Of a DNA stretch of 64,000 nucleotides, positions 55,397 through 64,000 are shown piece after piece (the stretch's first letter is position 1; each line of letters opens with the position of its first letter). The DNA is from Legionella bononiensis. Its GTDB lineage: Bacteria; Pseudomonadota; Gammaproteobacteria; Legionellales; Legionellaceae. The notes under the pieces are model-generated. The model saw only the letters and a list, made by a program, of their open reading frames with translations, was not told the origin of the DNA and did no database searches. The stretch spans positions 124,001 to 188,000 of the forward strand of contig NZ_JADOBG010000021.1 in NCBI RefSeq assembly GCF_016786215.1, written 5' to 3'. Both the position numbers and the translations under genes were made by a program.

Positions 55397-55639
55397 GATA
55401 TTAATTAGGTAAAAATCCGGGTATGTTGTACCCAAAAAAGCGAAAAAAGTATAGTAGCAAAATTAATCTTCACAATCCATGTCATTTATCAACCGAAACA
55501 AGAGTACTTATATCACCCTTTTTATGGCCAGAATCATCACGATTTTTAATGTGTTTCAAACGCGCCATTCCCCTAATCAATAGTAATACCCTACTCCACA
55601 TGTTACAATTTAAGTCCCTGAAATCACACAGATTACCAA

Positions 55640-56410
55640 ATGAGCGTACTTGTATTTGATATTGAAACCATACCCGACATCGATGCAGGGCGAACATTAT
55701 ATGATCTGGATGGTTTATCCGATATTGAAGTCTCCCAAGCCATGTTTGCATTACGGCGAGCAAAAGTTGGAAACGATTTTCTACCTCATTATTTACAGAA
55801 AATTTGTGCCATATCGTTAGTACTCAGTCATGGTTCACAGCTGAAAGTCTGGTCCCTTGGAGATGAAAATTCGGATGAAAAAGAATTAATTACTCGTTTT
55901 TTTGCCGGTATTGATAAACATACTCCAACTCTGATCAGTTGGAATGGCAGTGGTTTTGATTTACCCGTTTTACACTATCGCTCTCTATTACACGGTGTAA
56001 GTGCACCAACCTATTGGGAAACTGGTGAAAATCAACAATCATTTAAGTGGAACAATTATTTAAGCAGATTTCATTATCGCCATATAGATCTGATGGATCT
56101 TATTGCAGGATATCAAAATAAAGCCTTTGCACCTCTCGACGACATTTCCACCATGCTCGGTTTTCCAGGCAAAATGGGCATGAGTGGTTCTAAAGTCTGG
56201 GAGCAATTTGCCGCTGGGCAAATAAAGGAAATAAGAAATTACTGTGAAACGGATGTGCTCAATACCTATTGCGTCTACCAGCGCTTTGAGCTAATCCGTG
56301 GAACCATCACTCACGATGAATACACGAACTCTATAGCGCACTTAAAAACTTATCTGGGGACAGAGAAGGACAAACACCACTTGCAGGAGTTTTTGCGTCA
56401 AATGAATTGA
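55640..56410 (+). CDS. Predicted 3'-5' exonuclease related to PolB
   Basis: A 256-residue DnaQ-like exonuclease of the PolB-associated type. The motif I acidic pair is VFDIETIPDID, motif II is LISWNGSGFDLPVLHYRSL, and motif III is NYCETDVLNTYCVYQRF, all three intact. It probably trims DNA ends; the substrate is unknown. A 204-base gap before it separates it from the divergent transglycosylase gene. Confidence 0.88.
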   Translation: MSVLVFDIETIPDIDAGRTLYDLDGLSDIEVSQAMFALRRAKVGNDFLPHYLQKICAISLVLSHGSQLKVWSLGDENSDEKELITRFFAGIDKHTPTLISWNGSGFDLPVLHYRSLLHGVSAPTYWETGENQQSFKWNNYLSRFHYRHIDLMDLIAGYQNKAFAPLDDISTMLGFPGKMGMSGSKVWEQFAAGQIKEIRNYCETDVLNTYCVYQRFELIRGTITHDEYTNSIAHLKTYLGTEKDKHHLQEFLRQMN

Positions 56411-56462
56411 TGCATTATCAACTTACAGTAATGATGTGACATTTAGTTCAAACTGAATAATA

Positions 56463-56539
56463 CAGGACTTACGAAAAACCCCAGGGTCGAGACACAATCA
56501 ATTTTTAACGAAGAGATTGGGCATTTTTCGTAAATTCTG
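56463..56539. mobile_element. MITE-like repeat, copy 3 (short)
   Basis: A 77-base element with terminal inverted repeats CAGGACTTACGAAAAACCCC and, reversed, CAGAATTTACGAAAAA. Inside are CCAGGGTCGAG and AACGAAGAGATTGGGC, shared with the copy at 13264-13388, from which the middle is deleted. It lies between the exonuclease gene and an MFS gene. Confidence 0.65.
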
Positions 56540-56622
56540 TGGTAATTACTATCGAAAAATAAACTAGAGCAGGTATATACTATACGACTGTTCATTAAAA
56601 TTTCATTCCTAAGGCAAAAGCT

Positions 56623-57873
56623 ATGTCTGAACCACTTATCAACATAACTCACAGACAAGCTATAACTTTCGCCTGTTTTCTAGTCCTGTACGAATTTCTA
56701 ACGTATATAGCCAATGATATGATCATGCCCGGGATGATTCATGTTGTTAACTCATTTAATGCGCCTGAATCAATGGTAGCTACCTCACTTACTGTGTATA
56801 TTCTCGGTGGAGCCAGTCTGCAATTGATTCTTGGTCCGGTATCGGATGCTTACGGCAGAAGACCCATGATGTTGCTTGGCGCAAGCTTGTTCTTCATTTT
56901 TACCTTATTGATTGCCTGTTCACATTCAATGGATCAATTTCTTACCGCCCGATTTTTCGAGGGTATGGGTTTATGCTTTATAGGCGTCATCGGATATGCA
57001 ACCATTCAGGAATTGTTTGAAGAAATGGATGCAGTTCGTATTATTGCCATCATGGCTAACGCCGCGATTTTGGCGCCCTTATTAGGACCTATCTTAGGTG
57101 CCATCATTATTCACTATACCTCATGGCGAGTCATCTTTGTGATGATAGCGTTTTGCGCGATTTTCGCTCTTTGGGGGTTATGGCGATATATGCCTGAACC
57201 TATAGGCCAGATAAAGAAAGACGGAAAGCAGATCCCCAAAGCGCCATTATCGCTTCTCTCTGTATTCAAAAATTATTGGGCTCTACTGAGTAATGCAACA
57301 TTTTGTTACAGCGCCTTGGCAATAGCCATAGTGGGTATTCCCTGTATTGCCTGGATTGCACTCGCACCAATAATTATGATTACCGAAGCAAAATTAACGG
57401 TCATTCAATACGGTTTATGGCAGCTGCCAATTTTTGGAGCAACAATTTTGGGTAACTGGTTTTTACACCGTTTGACTTACAAAATGGAACTGAAGAATAT
57501 AATTTATCTGGGTTGCATCATAATGACCGCAGGAATAATATTAATGGCATTATTGCCTTATTTCTATGGCAATAATTACATCTATTTAATTCCCGGTGTC
57601 ATTATTTACTTCTTTGCCCTCAGTGTCATTAACGCCCCATTAAACAGATTCTGTCTGTTTGTCACCTCAGTGAGCAAAGGCACCGCTTCAGCACTGATCA
57701 GTTTAAGTGTAATGATCATTGGTGCAATAGGTATTGAAATAGCAAGCCTGTTTTATCACAGCCATAATAATCTTCACTTCGGAATTTATTGTAATGCGAT
57801 TGGATTACTCTTTTTACTATTCATTGCATTAACGTTTATGAGAGAAAAGAAGACTTCAATTAAGGTGAGTTGA
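56623..57873 (+). CDS. MFS transporter, MdfA/Cmr-type
   Basis: A 416-residue 12-helix drug/H+ antiporter. The first half carries ANDMIMPGMIHVVNSF, TSLTVYILGGASLQL and GPVSDAYGRRPMMLLGASLF, the usual motif A. GFLIG-type helix 5 is AAILAPLLGPILGAII. This branch exports drugs and organic cations, and the family includes MdfA. A GCAAAAGCT leader and weak ribosome binding site precede the ATG. The natural substrate is unknown. Confidence 0.88.
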   Translation: MSEPLINITHRQAITFACFLVLYEFLTYIANDMIMPGMIHVVNSFNAPESMVATSLTVYILGGASLQLILGPVSDAYGRRPMMLLGASLFFIFTLLIACSHSMDQFLTARFFEGMGLCFIGVIGYATIQELFEEMDAVRIIAIMANAAILAPLLGPILGAIIIHYTSWRVIFVMIAFCAIFALWGLWRYMPEPIGQIKKDGKQIPKAPLSLLSVFKNYWALLSNATFCYSALAIAIVGIPCIAWIALAPIIMITEAKLTVIQYGLWQLPIFGATILGNWFLHRLTYKMELKNIIYLGCIIMTAGIILMALLPYFYGNNYIYLIPGVIIYFFALSVINAPLNRFCLFVTSVSKGTASALISLSVMIIGAIGIEIASLFYHSHNNLHFGIYCNAIGLLFLLFIALTFMREKKTSIKVS

Positions 57874-57977
57874 TAATTCCAATTTTGAATACAAAAATAA
57901 CGTGCTGTCGGTTATTTGAATAAGGATATTAAGCAAGATAGAATACCAATCGCCAATTAAATTAATAAGGATGTACG

Positions 57978-58664
57978 ATGACGTTAGACAGAAGGTTTAA
58001 AGCTATTGATAAACAATTTGATACCTTTCAACATGTAATTTCAGATGAAAAGCTAATAGCTCAAAGTGGATATGCTGTTCTTTTTGGCGAACAACAGATC
58101 CAGATATTAAAAAATGTTGGAAAAGATCTTCAAATAATAAGAGATTTCTATCATGATCGCTTTTACAATAAAAACACGATTCCTCAATCAGATATTGTTG
58201 ATAAATATAGTGAGCTGTATTCCATACTCTATCAATTAAGCCAGAATAATTTGGATCTGAATAAAGCCATAAATACAATTGAAACCAGTTCCAATGAGTG
58301 GCTCGATGAAATTGTTTTGGATAGTATACTCAACGTTTGTTATTCAATAGCATGGCTTATACCGCTTATAGCTGGTGCAGCGATTCTACCATTCGCATTG
58401 CCCTTACTGTCTTTGAGCACCTTCGTGGGATTGTCAGTACTTATCGCCTCAACATCATCGATGTTCCTGTCTATCTCAAAAGTTTGGGATAATTTGTCCA
58501 GTATTGAAAACACAACGCCGGTGGTTGAAAACACACTATTGGAGCGTTCATTACTCACTAATATGAATGCCTTTTATCAATCTAATTTAAGAAAAAATAT
58601 TAAATTGGACAGTTCACCAGAGAATCAAGAACAGATAACAGAAGAAACTGGACTTTCTTGTTAA
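57978..58664 (+). CDS. Unknown protein with a hydrophobic hairpin
   Basis: A 228-residue protein I do not recognise. The N-terminal 110 residues are helical and charged (KYSELYSILYQLSQNNL), followed by a hydrophobic stretch at about 114-165 with two membrane helices (WLIPLIAGAAILPFALPLL and FVGLSVLIASTSSMFLSI). The tail ends SPENQEQITEETGLSC, acidic and flexible as in Dot/Icm substrates. AAGGATG precedes the ATG. It resembles small Legionella effectors that insert a helical hairpin in host membranes, but this is inference. Confidence 0.5.
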   Translation: MTLDRRFKAIDKQFDTFQHVISDEKLIAQSGYAVLFGEQQIQILKNVGKDLQIIRDFYHDRFYNKNTIPQSDIVDKYSELYSILYQLSQNNLDLNKAINTIETSSNEWLDEIVLDSILNVCYSIAWLIPLIAGAAILPFALPLLSLSTFVGLSVLIASTSSMFLSISKVWDNLSSIENTTPVVENTLLERSLLTNMNAFYQSNLRKNIKLDSSPENQEQITEETGLSC

Positions 58665-58698
58665 AACCCAAAACCATTCATCAACCTTTATATCGTTT

Positions 58699-58720
58699 AC
58701 GCACCTATATCAAGGTGCGT
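58699..58720. terminator. Hairpin between convergent genes
   Basis: ACGCACCT and AGGTGCGT form an 8-base stem around ATATCA between the unknown protein gene and the convergent MFS gene. No T-run follows, so termination is uncertain. Confidence 0.4.
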
Positions 58721-58763
58721 ATCAAGTTACAATCTATAATTAACGCAATCATCCAGTACACAA

Positions 58764-60089
58764 TTATTGATGTTGATGAGCAGGATGCGTTTCTTTAATC
58801 AAAAACGCTGCAATCAGCAAGCTGCCCAAAAAGCAAAGCGGCATAACCAATAATGCGGTTTGATAGCTGGAAATATCATACACATGTACCCCATTGACCA
58901 AACGCCAGGAATCCGTGTGCTGTAAAATATAACCTACCAAGGGCTGAAATATGGCGCCACCGATTAAAACCGATAAATTATTAAATCCGGATGCTGTTCC
59001 AACCAGCTCTGGAGAGTTATTCTCTTTAACAACTGCGAAACTTACAGTTTGTCCGCCTGCCCCCAAACCAAGAGTGAATAAAGTGATATAAGACCAGCCA
59101 TAAGGCAGATTAGGATAATACAGCAATATCAAAGTAGCCACCAAGCCTAAAACAGCACTAATGACCAAAGCAATACGTCTGCTTTCAATACGATCGCTGA
59201 GCCAACCCAGCAAAGGACTTCCTATTCCTATTCCAATCCAGATCATGCTGCATAATCCTGATGCGGCAACCACACTAATTTGATATTTTTCCTGTAAATA
59301 AGGAACACCCCAAAGTGCAGCAAAAACGGCAATAGGAGTCCAGATGGCAAATGCATAGCCGCCTATAATCCAGGTATGGGCATGTTTGCACACAGCTACA
59401 AGTCGTTTCCATTCATCTCTTAGATAATGATCGGGAATTGACTGATTTTGCTGATGGGGATAATCGCGAATAAAAACCCAAAAAAATCCAGCCAATATAA
59501 AGCCTATAGCAGACAATATAAAACTGGCATTACGCCAACCTACATGAGAAATTAATGCGGCAAGTGGCATTTCACCAAACATGGCACCTACTGAACTCAT
59601 CAATTGGGCTATACCGGCAAGAATGGCAAAATAATAGGGCGGAAACCATCGTGAAATAAGCACTAACACACCAATAAAAGAAAATGCGGAGCCAATACCA
59701 ATCAAAAATCTTCCGATACACGCGGTGAATACACTATCTGTCGAGGCAAAAAATGCGGAGCCTATAGCACAAAGAATAATGGCAAATGTCATTAATTTAC
59801 GAGGCCCATAACGATCGTATAATACTCCAGCAGGCAACTGCGATGGGGCATAGGCATAAAAATAAAAGGCGGAAATTACACCAAAGCCCTGCCCGCTCAC
59901 ACCAAAGGTTTTCATCATGGATTCTGCCATGACACTTGGAGCGACCTGAAGAATAAATTCATACAAATAGAATGAAGCTGCGAGAAAAAAAATAAAGTAC
60001 GCTGCAGCCAGACTATCACCCACTCCATCTTTTGCTTTTATAGTGTAATGTGCGTTCAATTTAAATTCACTCTGATGAGAATTGCCCAT
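58764..60089 (-). CDS. MFS transporter
   Basis: A 441-residue, 12-helix transporter of the broad glycerol-3-phosphate/nitrate-like MFS group. Motifs are YEFILQVAPSVMAESMMKTF, PAGVLYDRYGPRKLM and LGWLSDRIESRRIALVISAV. The SVGAMFGEMPLAALISHVGW segment is helix 5. Legionella has many such transporters, some for amino acids or nucleosides (Pht type), but nothing here fixes the substrate. It is 30 bases downstream of anmK on the same strand, which hints at import of cell-wall sugar derivatives. Confidence 0.85.
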   Translation of the reverse strand: MGNSHQSEFKLNAHYTIKAKDGVGDSLAAAYFIFFLAASFYLYEFILQVAPSVMAESMMKTFGVSGQGFGVISAFYFYAYAPSQLPAGVLYDRYGPRKLMTFAIILCAIGSAFFASTDSVFTACIGRFLIGIGSAFSFIGVLVLISRWFPPYYFAILAGIAQLMSSVGAMFGEMPLAALISHVGWRNASFILSAIGFILAGFFWVFIRDYPHQQNQSIPDHYLRDEWKRLVAVCKHAHTWIIGGYAFAIWTPIAVFAALWGVPYLQEKYQISVVAASGLCSMIWIGIGIGSPLLGWLSDRIESRRIALVISAVLGLVATLILLYYPNLPYGWSYITLFTLGLGAGGQTVSFAVVKENNSPELVGTASGFNNLSVLIGGAIFQPLVGYILQHTDSWRLVNGVHVYDISSYQTALLVMPLCFLGSLLIAAFLIKETHPAHQHQ

Positions 60090-60119
60090 TTAAACGCAAG
60101 GCGATTTAGTTTGTCAATA

Positions 60120-61214
60120 TCATTTTAGTATAGGATATACTGCACCTAATAGTGCAAGCTCTTTCGCGCCGGTAATCGATGTTAAATTAACCGGGATATT
60201 ATCCAAAGTTTGAGAAGCTAACCACGCAAACATCATGGCCTCCAGATAATCAGGACTTGCACCGGTTTCAGCAATACTGCAAACCTTTATATGAGGTAAT
60301 AAATCAGCCAAAGCGTTAAGTAAATGCGTATTGTGAGTACCTCCACCGCATAAATAGACGTGTTTTATGGCGCCTTGGTTGCTAATGATGGTGCTGGCAA
60401 TCGATCTTACGGTCAGCGCCAATAAGGTAGCTTGAATATCAACAGGTTTATATTCCGAATTAACATACTGTTCTAGCCAGGAAAGAGAAAAGTATTCCTT
60501 ACCGATACTTTTGGGAGCCGACCATGAAAAAAAGGGGTCTGCCAATAATTGTGTCAATAAAGGTTCAATCACTGTTCCCTGTTTGGCCCAGGCACCACCA
60601 GCATCATATGATTTATGAAGCTGACGCATAATCCAAGCGTCCATTAAACAATTTCCTGGCCCCACATCCCAGCCACGTGTTGGTTGATGTGGATTAATAA
60701 AAGTCACATTAGAAATACCGCCTATATTGACTAATGCTATTTCTGAATCACAATGAGAAAATAACTCCTGATGATAAAGTGGAGCAAACGGAGCACCTTG
60801 ACCACCATTGACTATATCTCTTGTTCTAAAATCAGCCACTACTGTTATACCTGTTAATGAAGAAATGGTGTGTCCGCATCCAAGTTGCAAGGTATAAGGA
60901 ATGGCACATTTGGTGTCATGACATACTGTTTGTCCATGACTTCCTATCGCCTTGATTGCTCCTGGAGAAACGTTAGTCTCCTGTAATAATTCATTTACAG
61001 CGAGGGCAAACTCTCTGCCAATCAATGTATTGAGTTGGCAAATCGAGGCAAGGCTTAAAGAATTGCCACCGACCAGATCATCGATGCGTTTCCTTAATTC
61101 ATCACTGTATTTTTTGGTAATTCCACATTCCAGTTTATTAGAGGGTAAGTCAACCAACGCGGCATCGATACCGTCCATACTGGTACCTGACATTAAACCT
61201 ATGTATAAACTCAT
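60120..61214 (-). CDS. anmK: Anhydro-N-acetylmuramic acid kinase
   Basis: A 364-residue kinase that phosphorylates and hydrolyses 1,6-anhydroMurNAc to MurNAc-6-phosphate in peptidoglycan recycling. Its signatures are LMSGTSMDGIDAALVD, GSHGQTVCHDTK, VNIGGISNVTFI, RGWDVGPGNCLMDAWI and VYLCGGGTHNTHLL. Length matches the family (about 370). The downstream MFS gene may form an operon with it. Confidence 0.96.
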   Translation of the reverse strand: MSLYIGLMSGTSMDGIDAALVDLPSNKLECGITKKYSDELRKRIDDLVGGNSLSLASICQLNTLIGREFALAVNELLQETNVSPGAIKAIGSHGQTVCHDTKCAIPYTLQLGCGHTISSLTGITVVADFRTRDIVNGGQGAPFAPLYHQELFSHCDSEIALVNIGGISNVTFINPHQPTRGWDVGPGNCLMDAWIMRQLHKSYDAGGAWAKQGTVIEPLLTQLLADPFFSWSAPKSIGKEYFSLSWLEQYVNSEYKPVDIQATLLALTVRSIASTIISNQGAIKHVYLCGGGTHNTHLLNALADLLPHIKVCSIAETGASPDYLEAMMFAWLASQTLDNIPVNLTSITGAKELALLGAVYPILK

Positions 61215-61344
61215 GGAATACTCTAATTAATGATATAGTTGTTATATAGTACTAAATACGAAGATAACTGACAAAGTTCTCGTTGAATAAATTGAATAAC
61301 AGGTATTATTGGTAGGATATCTGGATTTTATATCAAGGATAGAG

Positions 61345-62514
61345 ATGCTCGTTACTAAAACTCCATTTATTTATATTGCCTGTCTTTCGGGTTTTTCATT
61401 AATAACTTTTGATTTATATCAACCGGCCTTACCGACCATTATCAATTATTTTCAAACCACCCATGAATTAGGACAGCTTACTCTTAGTATCTATATCTTT
61501 GTAAATGGATTCGCTCAGCTCATCTGGGGGCCTTTGATTGATCATTTTGGCAGGTTGAAATCAATTAATGTAAGTCTATCTCTATTCTTGATCGCTACCA
61601 TGATGTGCATTTTTTCCAATTCTATTTATATGTTAATTGCCGGTAGAGCATTGCAAAGTTTCTTTATCTGCAGTTCTGGAGTCATTGCCCTCTCGTCAAC
61701 CCGGGATTATGAAAATACTGCGGAACGCGCCAATATCATTTCACATATCTCAATGATTGTATCTATTTCGCCCATTATTGCGCCATTATTCGGAGCAGTA
61801 GTATTTCTCTATTTGGGCTGGCAGGCGACCTTTATATGCATGGCTGTATTTGGTTTTATACTTCTGCTGCTTGCCCAATCAGTTTTGAAAGAGTCACCCA
61901 CATGGGACAGAAGTAAATCGAAATTTTCTTATTTAAAATCTCTAAAACAATACATGTACATTCTACAAAGCAGACATTTGTGGTTGGGAATGATTATCCT
62001 TACCGCTTCATTTACCAATATAATGATCATAATAGTCAATATCACGTATTTAATTATTAACCAACTGCACTACTCACCTACTGCCTTTGCATTAATCTTT
62101 GCATTTAATGGATTCACGATGATTCTGGGCAACTATATAGGTATACGTCTTAGAGATTATTTCTCATTAAGATGGAATATGTGTTTTGGTAGTCTTATGA
62201 TGATAACTGGGGCGTCTATTTCGCTTCTACTTTATCATTCAATTGGATTTGGCCTGGACTGTATTGTGCCTTTATTGTTAATTACCATAGGGGTAACGAT
62301 TACCAATCCACCGGCATTATCCCTGGCACTTAAAGATTTTAACGAACACGCAGCATCGGCAACCGCGGTTATCAATACGATGCGGATGAGTATATCTTCA
62401 CTGATAGCTGGAGTGGTTGGGATTATATTAACGACTAATTATTACATTCTTCCCTTGACCATGATGATTTTGAGCGCCCTGTGCCTATTTTTTAGTATGC
62501 TTCATAGAAATTAA
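61345..62514 (+). CDS. Bcr/CflA-type MFS efflux transporter
   Basis: A 389-residue transporter started at 61345 (MLVTKTPFIYIACLSGFSL), with AGGAT upstream; a 12-codon longer frame exists. FDLYQPALPTIINYFQTTHE, LSIYIFVNGFAQLIWGPLID and GRLKSINVSLSLFLIA are typical of Bcr/CflA drug efflux proteins, as is LLFGAVVFLYLGWQATF. Twelve hydrophobic segments are seen. The export substrate is unknown. Confidence 0.88.
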   Translation: MLVTKTPFIYIACLSGFSLITFDLYQPALPTIINYFQTTHELGQLTLSIYIFVNGFAQLIWGPLIDHFGRLKSINVSLSLFLIATMMCIFSNSIYMLIAGRALQSFFICSSGVIALSSTRDYENTAERANIISHISMIVSISPIIAPLFGAVVFLYLGWQATFICMAVFGFILLLLAQSVLKESPTWDRSKSKFSYLKSLKQYMYILQSRHLWLGMIILTASFTNIMIIIVNITYLIINQLHYSPTAFALIFAFNGFTMILGNYIGIRLRDYFSLRWNMCFGSLMMITGASISLLLYHSIGFGLDCIVPLLLITIGVTITNPPALSLALKDFNEHAASATAVINTMRMSISSLIAGVVGIILTTNYYILPLTMMILSALCLFFSMLHRN

Positions 62515-62580
62515 AACATCGGATGATTAGAGCAATGAGTTTTATAAAGCTTCCTTGCAGATGTATTTATGATTTCAATA

Positions 62581-64000
62581 CTATATTTTCGCAATAACAG
62601 TACTTAATTCACCACTAACGTTATTATTCACATCTAACCATCCCAATTGTTTCATCACCAATTTACTACGCGCTCCCGATCCTTCTTTAGATAAACCTTG
62701 AGCATGTTTTACTATTTCAGTTAAATCCATATCATCTGTAACATAACTTTTAACAAAAAATGAATAGATACCACAGTATGAACTTTTGTCCGAAACCAAT
62801 TGTTTTTTATAGTGTTTCAAAAAGGTTTCTTTTAATTGTTCGCATTTTACTATGTTCTCTTTTGCTTCGAGTTGTAATTGTTTTGCTTTTTCGTAGTTAT
62901 TTTTTTCTGCGCCTAATGTACTATTGAGATATTCAATAACGTCTTGATTGCTGTATTTATTAGAAGCATTGAGTATGCTATCAATATGCTCTTCTGTTAA
63001 AACAGAATTTTGAGGGCGTAATTGATAGCATTGTTTAATTATATCCAGATTACTAGATGTAATTGCCATCAACATTACAGAATGAAACACATCCATATCA
63101 ACTACTTCAACTTCCTTTTCTAATTCAACAAATAATTTATTAAAATAAGGAACCGCCAAGGATCGAGCATGTTCTAGAGCATCATTTAGAAATACATCAT
63201 CATCAATAGCTAAAAGAATATCAGATTGCAATTCTCTAACAAAGCTAAACGAATCGCTAATTTCATCGTTGTACATTTCTAAAATAGAGCAAGCAACTGT
63301 ATTGGCAAGAAAATAGAGCGCTGTAGTCCCTTTATTGCCCAAACTAAACTTACGAGGTCCACCTTTTAATTCACTTAGAGTAGGCGCTCTGAAAATAAAG
63401 GGAAATACATCAACATCTGAGACTACATCCCAAAACATGTATCTTGCTAGAGGTGGTTCGTTAGAGTTTTGAGGTAGTTCAAAAATAATATGCTGACTGT
63501 CATCATTTGTTTTTAATATATTAATTGGTAAGGAGAATGTGTAAGCAACCGCATATTCCTTGATGATTTTTTTAAACATGTTTTGAACGAATTCTTTATC
63601 TTTAAAACGTTCTCTCATGTTATGAAAATCAGGAGGTGTTCCTATCACTCGATGGCTACCCTTGGGGTCATGTATGACTATCGATTCTTCATTACACAGG
63701 CTTTTAAAATCCCTAGTCAACAGACCATTAATGGATCGAGGTTGCTCTCCAGGAACACTCATTTGGATAGAAACCATTTCAAATCGTTGTGTTTTCAATC
63801 CTAGTTGGCTTATCTCATCAAGTATGAGTTTTTCTAATTGAATTTTCTGGTTCCAATGCTCTTCACTTCGATATTTATGGGGTATAAAAAAACACAATTT
63901 GTCCTCTTTAAGCTGATACACATGCTTTTCTGAGCCGCCGCCAATGCGCTTACAGTCAGAGAGTTTATAAATCCTGCCATTTATAGTTAAAGTTGTTCCC
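62581..64000 (-). CDS. Kinase-like effector candidate, 5' end outside the window
   Basis: The frame is open from its stop at 62581 to the window edge, at least 472 residues; the ATG-like start at 63921 (a GTG) is inside an uninterrupted frame and is not the real start. Just upstream of it, KLSDCKRIGGGSEKHVYQLK resembles the Gly-rich loop of protein kinases (G-G-G-S-x-x-x-V-Y). It continues as LCFFIPH, where kinases carry their nucleotide-binding Lys strand. The C-terminal half has helical and coiled-coil segments (LGAEKNNYEKAKQLQLEAKE). No catalytic HRD or DFG motif is obvious, so it may be a divergent or non-kinase fold. Legionella has many such effectors. Confidence 0.55.
   Translation of the reverse strand, partial: GTTLTINGRIYKLSDCKRIGGGSEKHVYQLKEDKLCFFIPHKYRSEEHWNQKIQLEKLILDEISQLGLKTQRFEMVSIQMSVPGEQPRSINGLLTRDFKSLCNEESIVIHDPKGSHRVIGTPPDFHNMRERFKDKEFVQNMFKKIIKEYAVAYTFSLPINILKTNDDSQHIIFELPQNSNEPPLARYMFWDVVSDVDVFPFIFRAPTLSELKGGPRKFSLGNKGTTALYFLANTVACSILEMYNDEISDSFSFVRELQSDILLAIDDDVFLNDALEHARSLAVPYFNKLFVELEKEVEVVDMDVFHSVMLMAITSSNLDIIKQCYQLRPQNSVLTEEHIDSILNASNKYSNQDVIEYLNSTLGAEKNNYEKAKQLQLEAKENIVKCEQLKETFLKHYKKQLVSDKSSYCGIYSFFVKSYVTDDMDLTEIVKHAQGLSKEGSGARSKLVMKQLGWLDVNNNVSGELSTVIAKI

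Overview
The window is chromosomal DNA from a Legionella species. The evidence is AT-rich coding with gammaproteobacterial housekeeping genes, a VipA-type proline-rich coiled-coil protein beside an Old Yellow Enzyme gene, a VPS9-like protein beside ogt-rplS-trmD-rimM-rpsP-ffh, an ankyrin protein just beyond ffh, a complete Entner-Doudoroff operon, and many proteins with eukaryotic-type motifs (IQ, RhoGAP, CaaX, ankyrin, VPS9). From memory the order resembles the lpg0390-lpg0421 region of L. pneumophila. The insertions around zwf, and the absence of the glucoamylase gene I remember after the sugar transporter, suggest another species or a divergent strain. I see no rRNA, tRNA, CRISPR array, prophage or intact insertion sequence.

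Layout. 1-9.6 kb: DUF4442 and BON proteins, an IcmL-like secreted protein, uvrA, lemA-htpX flanked by two small proteins ending in CaaX boxes (CSVM and CILM), and an ABC-2 exporter. 9.7-16 kb: vipA, whose actin-binding-like acidic tail is out of frame at an A9 tract, then two enzymes, a zinc peptidase, an exported protein and the VPS9-like gene, with several non-coding mobile repeats. 15.7-19.8 kb: ogt and the translation/SRP genes. 20-24 kb: an IQ-motif protein with a hexapeptide-repeat tail, an ankyrin protein with a papain-like N-terminal motif, and an M23 peptidase. 24.4-28.5 kb: amino-acid permease, priC, an AhpD-like protein, a Rap1a-like protein, and dsbB with a hidden 52-codon coupled ORF. 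28.3-32.4 kb: cytochrome c oxidase and heme A assembly genes. 32.6-40.1 kb: rimK, a small XRE regulator, an ankyrin/transmembrane effector candidate, a decayed zwf fragment and a 1335-residue protein made of two copies of a degenerate NB-ARC module. 40.5-47.8 kb: zwf-pgl-edd-glk-eda-sugar transporter. 48-64 kb: DUF2339 membrane protein, RhoGAP protein, DUF2490 protein, glpD, thioredoxin-adk, a lytic transglycosylase, a PolB-like exonuclease, three MFS transporters, anmK, an unknown hairpin protein, and a kinase-like protein running off the right edge.

Working together: zwf to eda convert glucose taken up by the adjacent sugar porter to pyruvate and glyceraldehyde-3-phosphate, and SURF1/CtaA/CtaB/SCO mature the terminal oxidase. 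Single eukaryotic-like genes, probably Dot/Icm substrates aimed at host actin, Rab, Rho, calmodulin and membranes, are scattered between these blocks. The strongest leads are the vipA frameshift tail, the tandem NB-ARC protein placed between two zwf copies, the RhoGAP protein, the two CaaX proteins, and a small mobile-repeat family with one copy interrupted by another repeat.
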